Of a DNA stretch of 15,902 bases, positions 8,052 to 14,397 are shown one piece after another. The notes beneath the pieces are model-generated. The model saw only the letters and a program-made list of their open reading frames with translations, searched no databases and was not told where the DNA came from. How positions within the stretch are numbered: position 1 is the stretch's first letter; each line of letters begins with the position of its first letter. Position numbers and translations under genes: made by a program. The stretch comes from Campylobacter sp. UBA1713 (lineage in GTDB: Bacteria; Campylobacterota; Campylobacteria; Campylobacterales; Campylobacteraceae): assembly GCA_002317305.1 (NCBI GenBank), contig DCIZ01000078.1, positions 3,770-19,671 on the forward strand, given 5' to 3'.

Positions 8052-8997
8052 AGTCTTTTTTCATAGTTCAGCAAACATGCATGAGTTAGCAAACGAAAGT
8101 GTAGATCTCATCGTTACCAGTCCGCCGTATTTTAACGTAAAAGACTACTCAAAAGATGGCTTTCAAAACGCAACTCACAGCGAAGTTAAGTGTGGAGATT
8201 TGGGCAGGTGTGAGAGTTTTGACGACTACATAAACGGGCTTTTAGAGGTGTGGCGTGAGTGCGAAAGAGTGCTAGCAAAAAACGGCAAACTTTGCATAAA
8301 CGTCCCGCTCATGCCGATGCTAAAAAGCAACTTAAACACACACTACAACAGGCACATTTTTGACCTACAAAGCGAAATTCAACACTCCATCTTGCGTGGG
8401 ACGAATTTGTTTTTGTTAGATCTTTACATTTGGAACAGGACAAACGGCTCAAAAAAACTTATGTTTGGCTCTTACCCGTATCCTAGAAATTTTTATGCAC
8501 AAAACACGAGCGAATTTATAGTCGTTTTTGTAAAAGACGGCATCGGCAAAAAGGTCAGCAACGAGACGAAAGAGAGAAGTAGGCTGAGCGAATTTGAGTG
8601 GGTGGAATTTACGAAGCAAATTTGGAATTTGCCCATTCCGGGCAAAAACGACCTAGCCTTTGGCAAGCACGCAGCGCTTATGCCTGAATCCATCGCGTTT
8701 CGTCTCATAAAACTCTACTCGTTTGTGGGCGACGTGGTGCTAGACCCTTTTGCTGGAAGTGGCACGACGCTAAAAGTGGCTCATGAGCTGGAACGGCGGT
8801 TTGTAGGGTATGAGGTGTATGAGAGCTACAAAAATTTAATCTACGAAAAAGTCTCTTTTAAAAATTTGTTTTGTGAGAAAAATAACGAGAAATTTGTAGC
8901 AAACGCGCCGGCTAGCGTTTTGGAACAAAACCGCGAAGGCTTGGCTAGCGCAAAGGCTAAATTTGAAAAGGTGTGTGCGGAGTTAGAAAGGTTTTAA
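8044..8997 (+). CDS. Second DNA methyltransferase (probable N4-cytosine), fused to a ValS tail
   Basis: SPPY at residues 26-29 (in VTSPPYFNVKDY) is the catalytic motif typical of N4-cytosine enzymes, and FAGSG at 236-240 (in VLDPFAGSGTT) binds AdoMet; this is again the beta-class order. In MboII-like systems a second enzyme modifies the other strand of the asymmetric site, and this gene fits that role. Residues 281-317 (from NEKFVANAP to CAELERF) are not methyltransferase sequence: they equal the last 37 residues of ValS except at the final positions (ERF for GKF). Without the tail the protein is 280 residues, a normal size. The start at 8044 overlaps the endonuclease stop. N6-adenine specificity cannot be excluded from the motif alone. 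Confidence 0.85.
   Translation: MNEVFFHSSANMHELANESVDLIVTSPPYFNVKDYSKDGFQNATHSEVKCGDLGRCESFDDYINGLLEVWRECERVLAKNGKLCINVPLMPMLKSNLNTHYNRHIFDLQSEIQHSILRGTNLFLLDLYIWNRTNGSKKLMFGSYPYPRNFYAQNTSEFIVVFVKDGIGKKVSNETKERSRLSEFEWVEFTKQIWNLPIPGKNDLAFGKHAALMPESIAFRLIKLYSFVGDVVLDPFAGSGTTLKVAHELERRFVGYEVYESYKNLIYEKVSFKNLFCEKNNEKFVANAPASVLEQNREGLASAKAKFEKVCAELERF
8884..8997 (+). repeat. valS 3'-end repeat, copy 2 (fused to methyltransferase)
   Basis: Positions 8890-8954 are identical to 5949-6013 in valS (65 bp), followed by near-identity to the stop codon. The reading frame is the same as in valS, so the tail is translated. The last bases differ (AGTTAGAAAGG here, AGCTGGGGAAG in valS); the change creates AAAGG in front of the next gene. 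Confidence 0.93.
8987..8991 (+). promoter_or_regulatory. Ribosome binding site of the C5 methyltransferase, inside the valS-tail copy
   Basis: AAAGG lies 6 nt before the ATG at 8998. It exists only because this copy of the valS tail differs from the other two at these bases. The methyltransferase start directly follows the preceding stop codon, so coupling from the upstream gene is also likely. Confidence 0.6.
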
Positions 8998-10125
8998 ATG
9001 TTAGAAAAAAAGATTAGGTTGGCAACTTGTTTTAGTGGAATTGGGGCGATAGAACAGGCTTTTAAACGCCTTAAAATTCCTCACGAAATCATTTTTGCAG
9101 GAGATATTAACCCAAAAGTAAAAGCTTCATACCTAGCAAATTATAAGCCACAAAATTGGCATGATGATATTGTTAATTTTAATGCGAATGATTTTAGGGG
9201 CAAAGTTGATATTTTAGTCGGTGGTGCTCCATGTCAAGCCTTTTCTATGGTAGGTAAAAGGCTTGGCTTTGAAGATACCAGAGGAACGCTTTTTAGGGAG
9301 TTTGCTAGAGTTATAAAAGAGTGCGAACCTGAAATTTTTATATTTGAAAATGTGCGAGGGCTGATAAATCATGACAGTGGTAAAACTTGGGAAGTAATCC
9401 AAACAACCTTTAAAGAACATTGTGGTTATGATTTATGCTGGAAAGTTTTAAACAGTAAGGATTATGGAATACCGCAAAATAGAGAAAGACTTTACTGCGT
9501 AGGTTTTAAGCATAAACAAAATTTTGAATTTCCTAAGCCAACTGAATTAAAAACGACAATGCAAGATTTTTTAGAAGATTTTTGCGATAGTAAATATTTT
9601 TTAAAAGAAAAAGGTGTCAAATTTGTAACAAGTCATAAAAATAGACAAAAACGCTACACGCAAATCAATGGCAAAATAGCACTTTGCCAAAAGGCAAACC
9701 AGCAATTCAACTGGCATGGTGATTTTGTATTTAGCGAGGCTTTGGACGATGACGAATTTGTTTTTAATGTAAATGAAGTTGAGGAAAAATATTATTTGAG
9801 CCAAAAATTGACAGATTATGTGTTAGCAAGTGGGACAAAAAATTTTAAAACTTCAACAAAAACCGATCTGCCAGTAGCTAGACCATTGCTTCAAAGTATG
9901 CATAAAATGCATAGGGCAGGAGTAGATAACTATGTAACTCACTCTGGTAGGATTAGAAAACTTACACCTAGAGAGTGTTTAAGGCTAATGGGCTTTGATG
10001 ATAGCTTTAAGATAGTTGTTAGCGATACAGCTATGTATCAACAGGCTGGAAATAGCATTGTAGTGGATGTTTTAATGGCAATATTAAAAGAGCTGAATTT
10101 AAAGGATAAGTTATGCGAATTCTAA
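8998..10125 (+). CDS. C5-cytosine DNA methyltransferase
   Basis: Type II cytosine-5 methyltransferase of the HhaI fold. The motifs run in the usual order: FSGIG at residues 12-16 (AdoMet binding), PCQ at 78-80 with catalytic Cys79, ENV at 117-119, QNRER at 160-164, the motif IX-like TPRECLRLMGF, and GNS at 351-353. The region between about 170 and 310 is the variable target-recognition part, so the site cannot be read from the sequence. The 375-residue length is usual. The start follows the previous stop without a gap. The stop lies inside the start of the next gene (13-nt overlap), which pairs this gene with the HNH nuclease downstream. Base composition is poorer in G+C than the housekeeping genes (19 of 60 at 9781-9840). 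Confidence 0.95.
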   Translation: MLEKKIRLATCFSGIGAIEQAFKRLKIPHEIIFAGDINPKVKASYLANYKPQNWHDDIVNFNANDFRGKVDILVGGAPCQAFSMVGKRLGFEDTRGTLFREFARVIKECEPEIFIFENVRGLINHDSGKTWEVIQTTFKEHCGYDLCWKVLNSKDYGIPQNRERLYCVGFKHKQNFEFPKPTELKTTMQDFLEDFCDSKYFLKEKGVKFVTSHKNRQKRYTQINGKIALCQKANQQFNWHGDFVFSEALDDDEFVFNVNEVEEKYYLSQKLTDYVLASGTKNFKTSTKTDLPVARPLLQSMHKMHRAGVDNYVTHSGRIRKLTPRECLRLMGFDDSFKIVVSDTAMYQQAGNSIVVDVLMAILKELNLKDKLCEF

Positions 10126-11063
10126 ATGAAGAGTGGAAATTTATAGATGTTTTTGATAACCAAGTTACAATACCTGATTGTTTCGTAACTCCAAAAAATA
10201 AAATTGGTAAAGGACACGGCGAAGCAAAATTATATCTAGGAAACAAAGAAACTTTAGGTCAATTCTTTGAAAATAAGAATTTAAACTGTTTTGTTTTAAA
10301 AAGTGATCTACTGTCGTATTTGCAAATTTTAAAACTTGAATATAAACATCCTACTCAAAACTATGTAGGAGCAGATGAATTTAAAGAGTTGTTTAAGCAA
10401 AGAATTATTCTAGTTGATAAGCTTGATGATATTGTCTTTTTTAATGCCACTATTCAAAGTCAAATAACTGGTGCTCGTGGGTATATAAATTCAAAAGATG
10501 AAATTTACAAAATTATTAGAGAAATAGCTCTGCCACTTGTTAGTTACATTTCGCTTATGAAATTATCTATGCCAAATGGCAAAATTGTATATTATTTTAA
10601 GCTTTTTGTAGATTTTGAAAATATAAATGACTTAGTTTTTAATTATGGAAAAGGTGGAGTTGACAGCCAAAACATAGAAAAAGAAGCTAAATTTATAATC
10701 ACACGAAAAGGGCAAGAAAAATATCGCCAAAGTCTACTTTCAGAGTGTCCATTTTGTCCTATTACGATGGTTAATGACGAAAGACTTTTGATAGCAAGCC
10801 ACATTAAGCCTTATGCACTTTGTGATGAAAAAGAGAAATTTGATCCGAAAAATGGTTTTATTTTAAGTCCGCTTTTTGATAAGCTTTTTGACAAAGGCTT
10901 TATAACTTTTACAGAAAATAAAAAGATGATTATCTCAAACTGGCTCACTCCTTTAAACATAAAAAGGCTTGGATTAAAAGAGCAAATTTATAACCATCTG
11001 CCTTTAGATGATAAAAGAAAGAGTTATTTGGATTTTCATTTTAAAAATGTGTTTAAAGGCTAA
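10113..11063 (+). CDS. HNH endonuclease, probable restriction partner of the C5 methyltransferase
   Basis: The C-terminal third has an HNH domain of the HNH_2 type: CPFC at residues 212-215 (possible metal-binding pair), ASHIKP with His230, DPKNGF with Asn247, then LSPLFDKLFDKG with Asp256 and Asp260. The N-terminal ~200 residues resemble nothing I recognise. The overlapping start with a good AAAGGA (10101-10106) and the location directly behind a cytosine methyltransferase gene indicate a type II restriction enzyme. The recognition site and cut position are unknown. The gene is among the most AT-rich stretches of the window, suggesting acquisition from elsewhere. The protein is unlike the HNH enzyme at 6816-8051 apart from the active-site fold. 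Confidence 0.85.
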   Translation: MRILNEEWKFIDVFDNQVTIPDCFVTPKNKIGKGHGEAKLYLGNKETLGQFFENKNLNCFVLKSDLLSYLQILKLEYKHPTQNYVGADEFKELFKQRIILVDKLDDIVFFNATIQSQITGARGYINSKDEIYKIIREIALPLVSYISLMKLSMPNGKIVYYFKLFVDFENINDLVFNYGKGGVDSQNIEKEAKFIITRKGQEKYRQSLLSECPFCPITMVNDERLLIASHIKPYALCDEKEKFDPKNGFILSPLFDKLFDKGFITFTENKKMIISNWLTPLNIKRLGLKEQIYNHLPLDDKRKSYLDFHFKNVFKG

Positions 11064-11071
11064 AAATGAGA

Positions 11072-11229
11072 GTATTGATAAAAGAAATTTCAAAGCTTGA
11101 AAACATGTGCTTTCAAATGAAAAATTTGTGGCAAATGCGCCTGTTAGTGTGCTGGCACAAAACCGCGAAGGCTTGGCTAGCGCAAAGGCTAAATTTGAAA
11201 AGGTGTGTGCGGAGCTGGGGAAGTTTTGA
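11072..11229 (+). pseudogene. Third, frameshifted copy of the valS 3' end
   Basis: In the valS frame this reads LIKEISKLENM, then, after a 2-base TG insertion near 11106-11109, LSNEKFVANAPVSVLAQNRE and onward to ELGKF plus a stop. It starts further into the valS arm than copy 2 (homology from codon LEKEI at 5904). It is more diverged in its first half but identical to copy 2 over 58 bp at 11157-11214. A start codon at 11066, just after the preceding stop, would give a 55-residue out-of-frame peptide ending at 11233; I see no reason to think it functional. This may be the original chromosomal valS end displaced by the island, or a donor-strain tail. Confidence 0.85.
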
Positions 11230-11260
11230 GTGAGTAGGGCGAGTGTAAGGCTAAATTTAA

Positions 11261-11276
11261 GAGCATCTCTAAAAAC
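11261..11276. repeat. Inverted partner of the repeat at 45-60
   Basis: GAGCATCTCTAAAAAC is the exact reverse complement of 45-60. Its inner part (AAAAAC 11271-11276) also pairs with GTTTTT at 11333-11338, so it forms the outer edge of the palindromic region described for the terminator. Confidence 0.6.
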
Positions 11277-11338
11277 AAGCTTTTCGGTTTTACTAGAAAT
11301 TTTGCGAAGTTTCTAGTAAAACAAACGAAATGGTTTTT
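11271..11338. terminator. Nested hairpin, probable bidirectional terminator
   Basis: The core stem GTTTTACTAGAAA (11287-11299) pairs perfectly with TTTCTAGTAAAAC (11310-11322) around a 10-nt loop. Outer pairings TTTCG/CGAAA (11282-11286 with 11326-11330) and AAAAAC/GTTTTT (11271-11276 with 11333-11338) extend it. It lies between the plus-strand restriction island and the convergent TauE gene, followed by T-rich sequence, so it probably stops transcription from both sides. The stem is AT-rich, and it may also be a repeat element serving as a terminator. Confidence 0.65.
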
Positions 11339-11349
11339 GGTTTTTGGTG

Positions 11350-12093
11350 TTAGTAGGTAACTATCTTTACGATGGTCGCGACAAGGACAATGACGTTAAA
11401 GGCTATGTTAAATTTGTTCTGCTTCTCTTTTGCCATGCCGATGCCAACAAGCGTGCCAAAATATACGCCCACAAGCGAGCCAACTCCCAAAATGACGCCT
11501 AGCTGGTAGTTTATGTTGCCGCCGATGCTTTGCGAGATGAGTGCGCCAACGCTGGTGAAAAGCACGAAAAATAGCCCCATCGAGATGGCTTTTTTTATGT
11601 CGTAACCCAAAAAACCAAAAAATACAAGCGAGATGAGCATTCCGCCGCCGATGCCAACGCTAATGCCGAGCACGCCACACGCCGCACCGATGAGCACGAG
11701 CACTATTTGAGGCGGCTTTATCTCACGAGAGACAAACGAGACTTTTAGGAAACCGCGAACTATCATGATGACGAGCAAAAATGCAAAGAGGTAGAGTAGG
11801 TAGAGTGATGGGACGGCGCTGATGACTGGACCGCTTAAAAAGCCGCCGAGCAAGCCGCCAAAGCCGACAAAGATGCTGTCGCCAAATTTTAAAACGCCTT
11901 TTTTGTAGTTTATGTATGAGCCAAAAACCGAGCTAAACACCATCTGAACGACACTTACGCCGATGGCTTCTTTGACATCGTAGCCAAAGTAGATGAGGAC
12001 AGCGACTATAATGGAGCCACCGCCGATGCCAAAGAATCCCGAACAGAAACCGACAAAACCGCCGAAAACGAAAAGAATGATGAGTGATAACAT
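11350..12093 (-). CDS. TauE/SafE-family membrane transporter
   Basis: Predicted inner-membrane permease of the TauE/SafE (DUF81) family, whose studied members export sulfonates or sulfite/sulfoacetate or move other organic anions; the substrate here is unknown. The 247 residues are almost entirely hydrophobic with about eight membrane segments. The internal duplication typical of the family is visible: GIGGGS at 22-27 with GYDVKEAIGVS (38-47) in the first half, and GIGGG at 147-151 with GYDIKKAISMG (164-173) in the second. The start is preceded by AAGG at about 7-nt spacing behind an A-rich leader. The gene follows the ABC-F gene on the same strand but is separated from it by a 285-bp repeat-filled spacer. 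Confidence 0.9.
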   Translation of the reverse strand: MLSLIILFVFGGFVGFCSGFFGIGGGSIIVAVLIYFGYDVKEAIGVSVVQMVFSSVFGSYINYKKGVLKFGDSIFVGFGGLLGGFLSGPVISAVPSLYLLYLFAFLLVIMIVRGFLKVSFVSREIKPPQIVLVLIGAACGVLGISVGIGGGMLISLVFFGFLGYDIKKAISMGLFFVLFTSVGALISQSIGGNINYQLGVILGVGSLVGVYFGTLVGIGMAKEKQNKFNIAFNVIVLVATIVKIVTY

Positions 12094-12140
12094 TTTTTAC
12101 CTTGTTTTTTTGTTTTTTTGTTTTAGAATTAAATTTAAAT

Positions 12141-12378
12141 GCGAAGTGCATTCGGAAAACGGAAAACGGAAAACGGAAAACGGAAAACGGAGTGTGTTAG
12201 GAATGCGGAGTGCGGAAACTGCGATTCTTGAGAATTCACAAACAGACCGCCGTCATTCTGAGGGAGCGTTTAGCGACCCGAATAATCCCCTGCCTTTTAG
12301 GCGAGTAGAAACTTTAAAATTCACGAAAAAGCGAATTTTACAAATTCCGTTTTCTGTTTTCCGTACTCTGTTTTCTAG
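12141..12378. repeat. Inverted-repeat element A between ABC-F and TauE genes
   Basis: The 285-bp spacer 12094-12378 holds no credible gene. Its left part has GGAGTGTGTTAGGAATGCGG followed by AGTGCGGAAA (12188-12218), like the copies near recN and gltS. Its right part (12303-12350, from GTAGAAACTTTAAAATTCACG through CAAATTCCGTTTTC) nearly equals 15768-15820. The right edge is rich in TTCCGTTTTC-type sequence, the inverse of the left edge, and abuts the ABC-F stop codon. An inner stem AAAATTC/GAATTTT (12316-12322 with 12333-12339) could form. Between the ends lies CGTCATTCTGAGGGAGCG (12251-12268), which is absent from element B, so this copy looks composite. Confidence 0.65.
12153..12191. repeat. 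CGGAAAA heptamer tandem repeat
   Basis: Five perfect copies of CGGAAAA (12153-12187) are followed by a partial CGGA. The tract starts 60 bp upstream of the TauE start codon. Heptamer tracts can change copy number by slippage, and a spacing effect on the promoter is possible but not shown. Confidence 0.85.
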
Positions 12379-14337
12379 TTAGCCCACGACCTCAAGCACA
12401 GCAAAATACTCGTTTTCCATCTCTTTTAGCTCCGCTTTTTTATCTTCTAGCTCCTCAAAAAGTGCTTGAATGCCGAGTTTTTTGTAAATTTCTGGGTTAC
12501 TAAGCGACTCGTTTAGCTCTGCTATGCGTCTCTCGCATGCTTCTATCAAAGCGGGGTGATTTTCTAAAATTTGCTTCTGTTTGTAGCTAAGCTTCGGCGG
12601 CGTTTTTCTCTTTACGCCACTCTCGTTTTCAGCCGAATTTTTGTGATTTTCTGTTAAATTTGCAACACCGCCAAACTCCACTTCCAGCGAATTTACCTCG
12701 CCCAGCTCCTCTTCGTAGTCGAGGTATTCGCTATATTCCATGTAAATTTGGTTTATGTTTTCACCTTCGTAAGCCCAAAGTTTGTTTGTGATCTTGTCTA
12801 TAAAGTAGCGGTCATGGCTGACGATGAGAATCGCGCCCTCAAAGCTGAGTAGATACTCCTCAAGTATGTTGATGGTAGCTATGTCAAGGTCGTTTGTTGG
12901 TTCGTCCAGCACAAGGCAGTCATATTCTTGTGTAAAAAGTAGTGCAAGTGCGAGGCGGTTTTTTTCGCCACCGCTTAAAACGCTCACAGGTTTGTCCAGA
13001 AATTCTTTTGGAAAAAGAAAATTTTTTAGGTAGCCGTAGACGTGGTAGTTGCGTCCTTTGACGAGTATGTGGTCGCCGCCGTTTGGACAAAAGAGCTCAA
13101 TGATGCTTTTGTCATCGTCTATTTTGCTTCGCATTTGGTCAAAGTAGCCCACGCGAATTTCGCCGCGTTTCACCTCGCCCGCACTTGGCGACATCTCGCC
13201 TAAAAATACACGAAGTAGGGTGCTTTTGCCACTGCCATTTTTGCCGACTATGCCTATCCTTTCGCCCTGCAAAACGCGTGTGTTAAATTTGTCAAAAAGC
13301 CTTTTGCCGTTTATCTCAACGCCGAGATTCTTACACTCAAAGAGCATTTTTTTTCGGTTTAAATTTGTCCCGCCATTTTGAAAACTCTTTGTGGCGCGCT
13401 CAAGCTCTAGTCTAACTCGCCTGATGACGCCCGGGTTTTTTTTGGCTTCTTCACGCATGGCGAGGATGCGTTGTTTGCGTCCTTCGTTGCGTTTTAGGCG
13501 TGCTTTTACGCCACGCCGTAGCCACTCCTCTTCGCTTTTTAGCCACTTTACAAGCGTCTCGTGCGACTTTGCGAGGCTGGCGACTATCTCCTCTTTTTTG
13601 GTGAGGTAGTTGGCGTAGCCTCCGTCAAAACTCCGCAAACTCCCGTCTTCTATCTCGACACTTCTAGTCGCCAGCCTGTCTATGAAGTAGCGGTCGTGGC
13701 TAATGAAAACGATGGTTTGATTCGTGCTTAAAAGTAGGTCTTCGAGGAAGCGAACCATGTAAACGTCAAGGTGGTTTGTCGGCTCGTCAAGTAGCAAAAC
13801 GTCTGGTTTTTTTAAGATGAGCGCACCGAGTGCCACACGTCTTGTTTCGCCACCGCTTAGGCTACCGATGGAGCGGTTTTCAAACTCTCTAAGTGCAAAG
13901 CTGTCAAGGATGCGTTCTATTTTGTTCTCTATGTTCCAGCCATCTTTACTCTCAATAAATTTGAGTAGCTCATTTTGGCGATGTTGTAGCTCTTTGTTTG
14001 TGTGGTCAAGCGATGCAAGCGTTAGTGTCTCTTCGTAATCTTTTAACGCCTGAAAAATTTCGCGTAGCTCTAGTTCTAGCGCCTCTCTGACGGTCAAAGT
14101 GGGGCTAAAAGTAGGATTTTGGTTAAGCATCTCAACTGTGATGCCGTTTTGTGTAATAATGCGACCAGAATCTGGTGCGACTTCGCCACACAAAATTTTC
14201 ATCATGGTGCTCTTTCCGCCACCATTTTTGCCAATGATAGCGATGCGTTCATTTTTGCTTATGCTAAAACTCGCCTCGTTTAGAATCACCTTTTCGCCAA
14301 ATCTTTTACTAACTTCAATCAAATCAACCAACGCCAT
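12379..14337 (-). CDS. ABC-F ATPase (Uup-like), two ABC domains
   Basis: Soluble protein with two ATP-binding cassettes and no membrane segments. Such proteins act on the ribosome or, for Uup, in ribosome-related functions and DNA rearrangement phenotypes. Domain 1: Walker A GKNGGGKS 36-43, signature LSGGE 160-164, Walker B LLLDEPTNHLD 181-191. Domain 2: GKNGSGKS 365-372, LSGGE 454-458, LVLDEPTNDLD 475-485. A charged linker of about 245-320 joins them. The last ~75 residues (from KRKTPPKLSYKQKQ, near 577) form a coiled coil like the C-terminal domain of Uup, so this subgroup is favoured over EttA. Length 652. The start has a strong GAGGTG site, and a CRISPR-repeat-like sequence lies directly upstream of it. 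The likely operon order is gltS then this gene. Confidence 0.92.
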   Translation of the reverse strand: MALVDLIEVSKRFGEKVILNEASFSISKNERIAIIGKNGGGKSTMMKILCGEVAPDSGRIITQNGITVEMLNQNPTFSPTLTVREALELELREIFQALKDYEETLTLASLDHTNKELQHRQNELLKFIESKDGWNIENKIERILDSFALREFENRSIGSLSGGETRRVALGALILKKPDVLLLDEPTNHLDVYMVRFLEDLLLSTNQTIVFISHDRYFIDRLATRSVEIEDGSLRSFDGGYANYLTKKEEIVASLAKSHETLVKWLKSEEEWLRRGVKARLKRNEGRKQRILAMREEAKKNPGVIRRVRLELERATKSFQNGGTNLNRKKMLFECKNLGVEINGKRLFDKFNTRVLQGERIGIVGKNGSGKSTLLRVFLGEMSPSAGEVKRGEIRVGYFDQMRSKIDDDKSIIELFCPNGGDHILVKGRNYHVYGYLKNFLFPKEFLDKPVSVLSGGEKNRLALALLFTQEYDCLVLDEPTNDLDIATINILEEYLLSFEGAILIVSHDRYFIDKITNKLWAYEGENINQIYMEYSEYLDYEEELGEVNSLEVEFGGVANLTENHKNSAENESGVKRKTPPKLSYKQKQILENHPALIEACERRIAELNESLSNPEIYKKLGIQALFEELEDKKAELKEMENEYFAVLEVVG

Positions 14338-14348
14338 ACTTTCACCTC

Positions 14349-14380
14349 ATTTCGATCCACGCGCCCGCGTGTAGCGCGAC
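14349..14380 (-). repeat. Solitary sequence resembling a type I-C CRISPR repeat
   Basis: Read on the minus strand this 32-nt stretch begins GTCGC and ends GTGGATCGAAAT. The type I-C (Dvulg) repeats I know are about 32 nt, begin GTCGC, contain a short stem and end GTGGATTGAAAC or a close variant. Positions 3-7 (CGCGC) pair with 17-21 (GCGCG) around a 9-nt loop, the same layout as I-C repeats. No second copy occurs at spacer distance on either side and no cas gene is in the window. The sequence is strikingly GC-rich for an intergenic spot here. It ends next to the GAGGTG ribosome binding site of the ABC-F gene and would be in its mRNA leader. Confidence 0.6.
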
Positions 14381-14397
14381 AGCAATCTGAATTAGAA

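Larger units (their letters stand above)
6057..11230 (+). mobile_element. Putative composite restriction-modification island at the valS 3' end
   Basis: Two complete restriction-modification systems occupy the space between the valS stop and a third, degenerate valS tail. Each module ends with a copy of the valS 3' end: module A is 6057-8997 and module B is 8998-11230. No integrase, transposase or tRNA gene is present. The arrangement fits insertion with a long target duplication, a mode described for restriction-modification genes in Helicobacter pylori, happening twice or arriving as a preformed pair. The parts with the poorest G+C in the window (for example 12 of 60 at 10561-10620) lie inside it. 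The boundaries and the mechanism are inferred from the repeats. Confidence 0.55.

Noticed and set aside
6057..11230. Prophage or integrative element with its own integrase
   Set aside because: No integrase, recombinase, phage structural gene or tRNA attachment site is present; only R-M genes lie between the valS tails.
11066..11233. Small open frame of 55 codons after the last endonuclease
   Set aside because: It is the third valS tail read out of frame after a 2-base insertion; called as pseudogene instead.
12251..12292. CGTCATTCTGAGG...AATAATCCC inside element A as a separate hairpin element
   Set aside because: It resembles a common intergenic repeat phrase I have seen, but only one copy is present here and I could not find a good stem, so it is described only as part of element A.
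11993..12382. Plus-strand open frame of about 129 codons
   Set aside because: It is antisense to the TauE gene start and then runs through tandem and inverted repeats; the composition is not protein-like.
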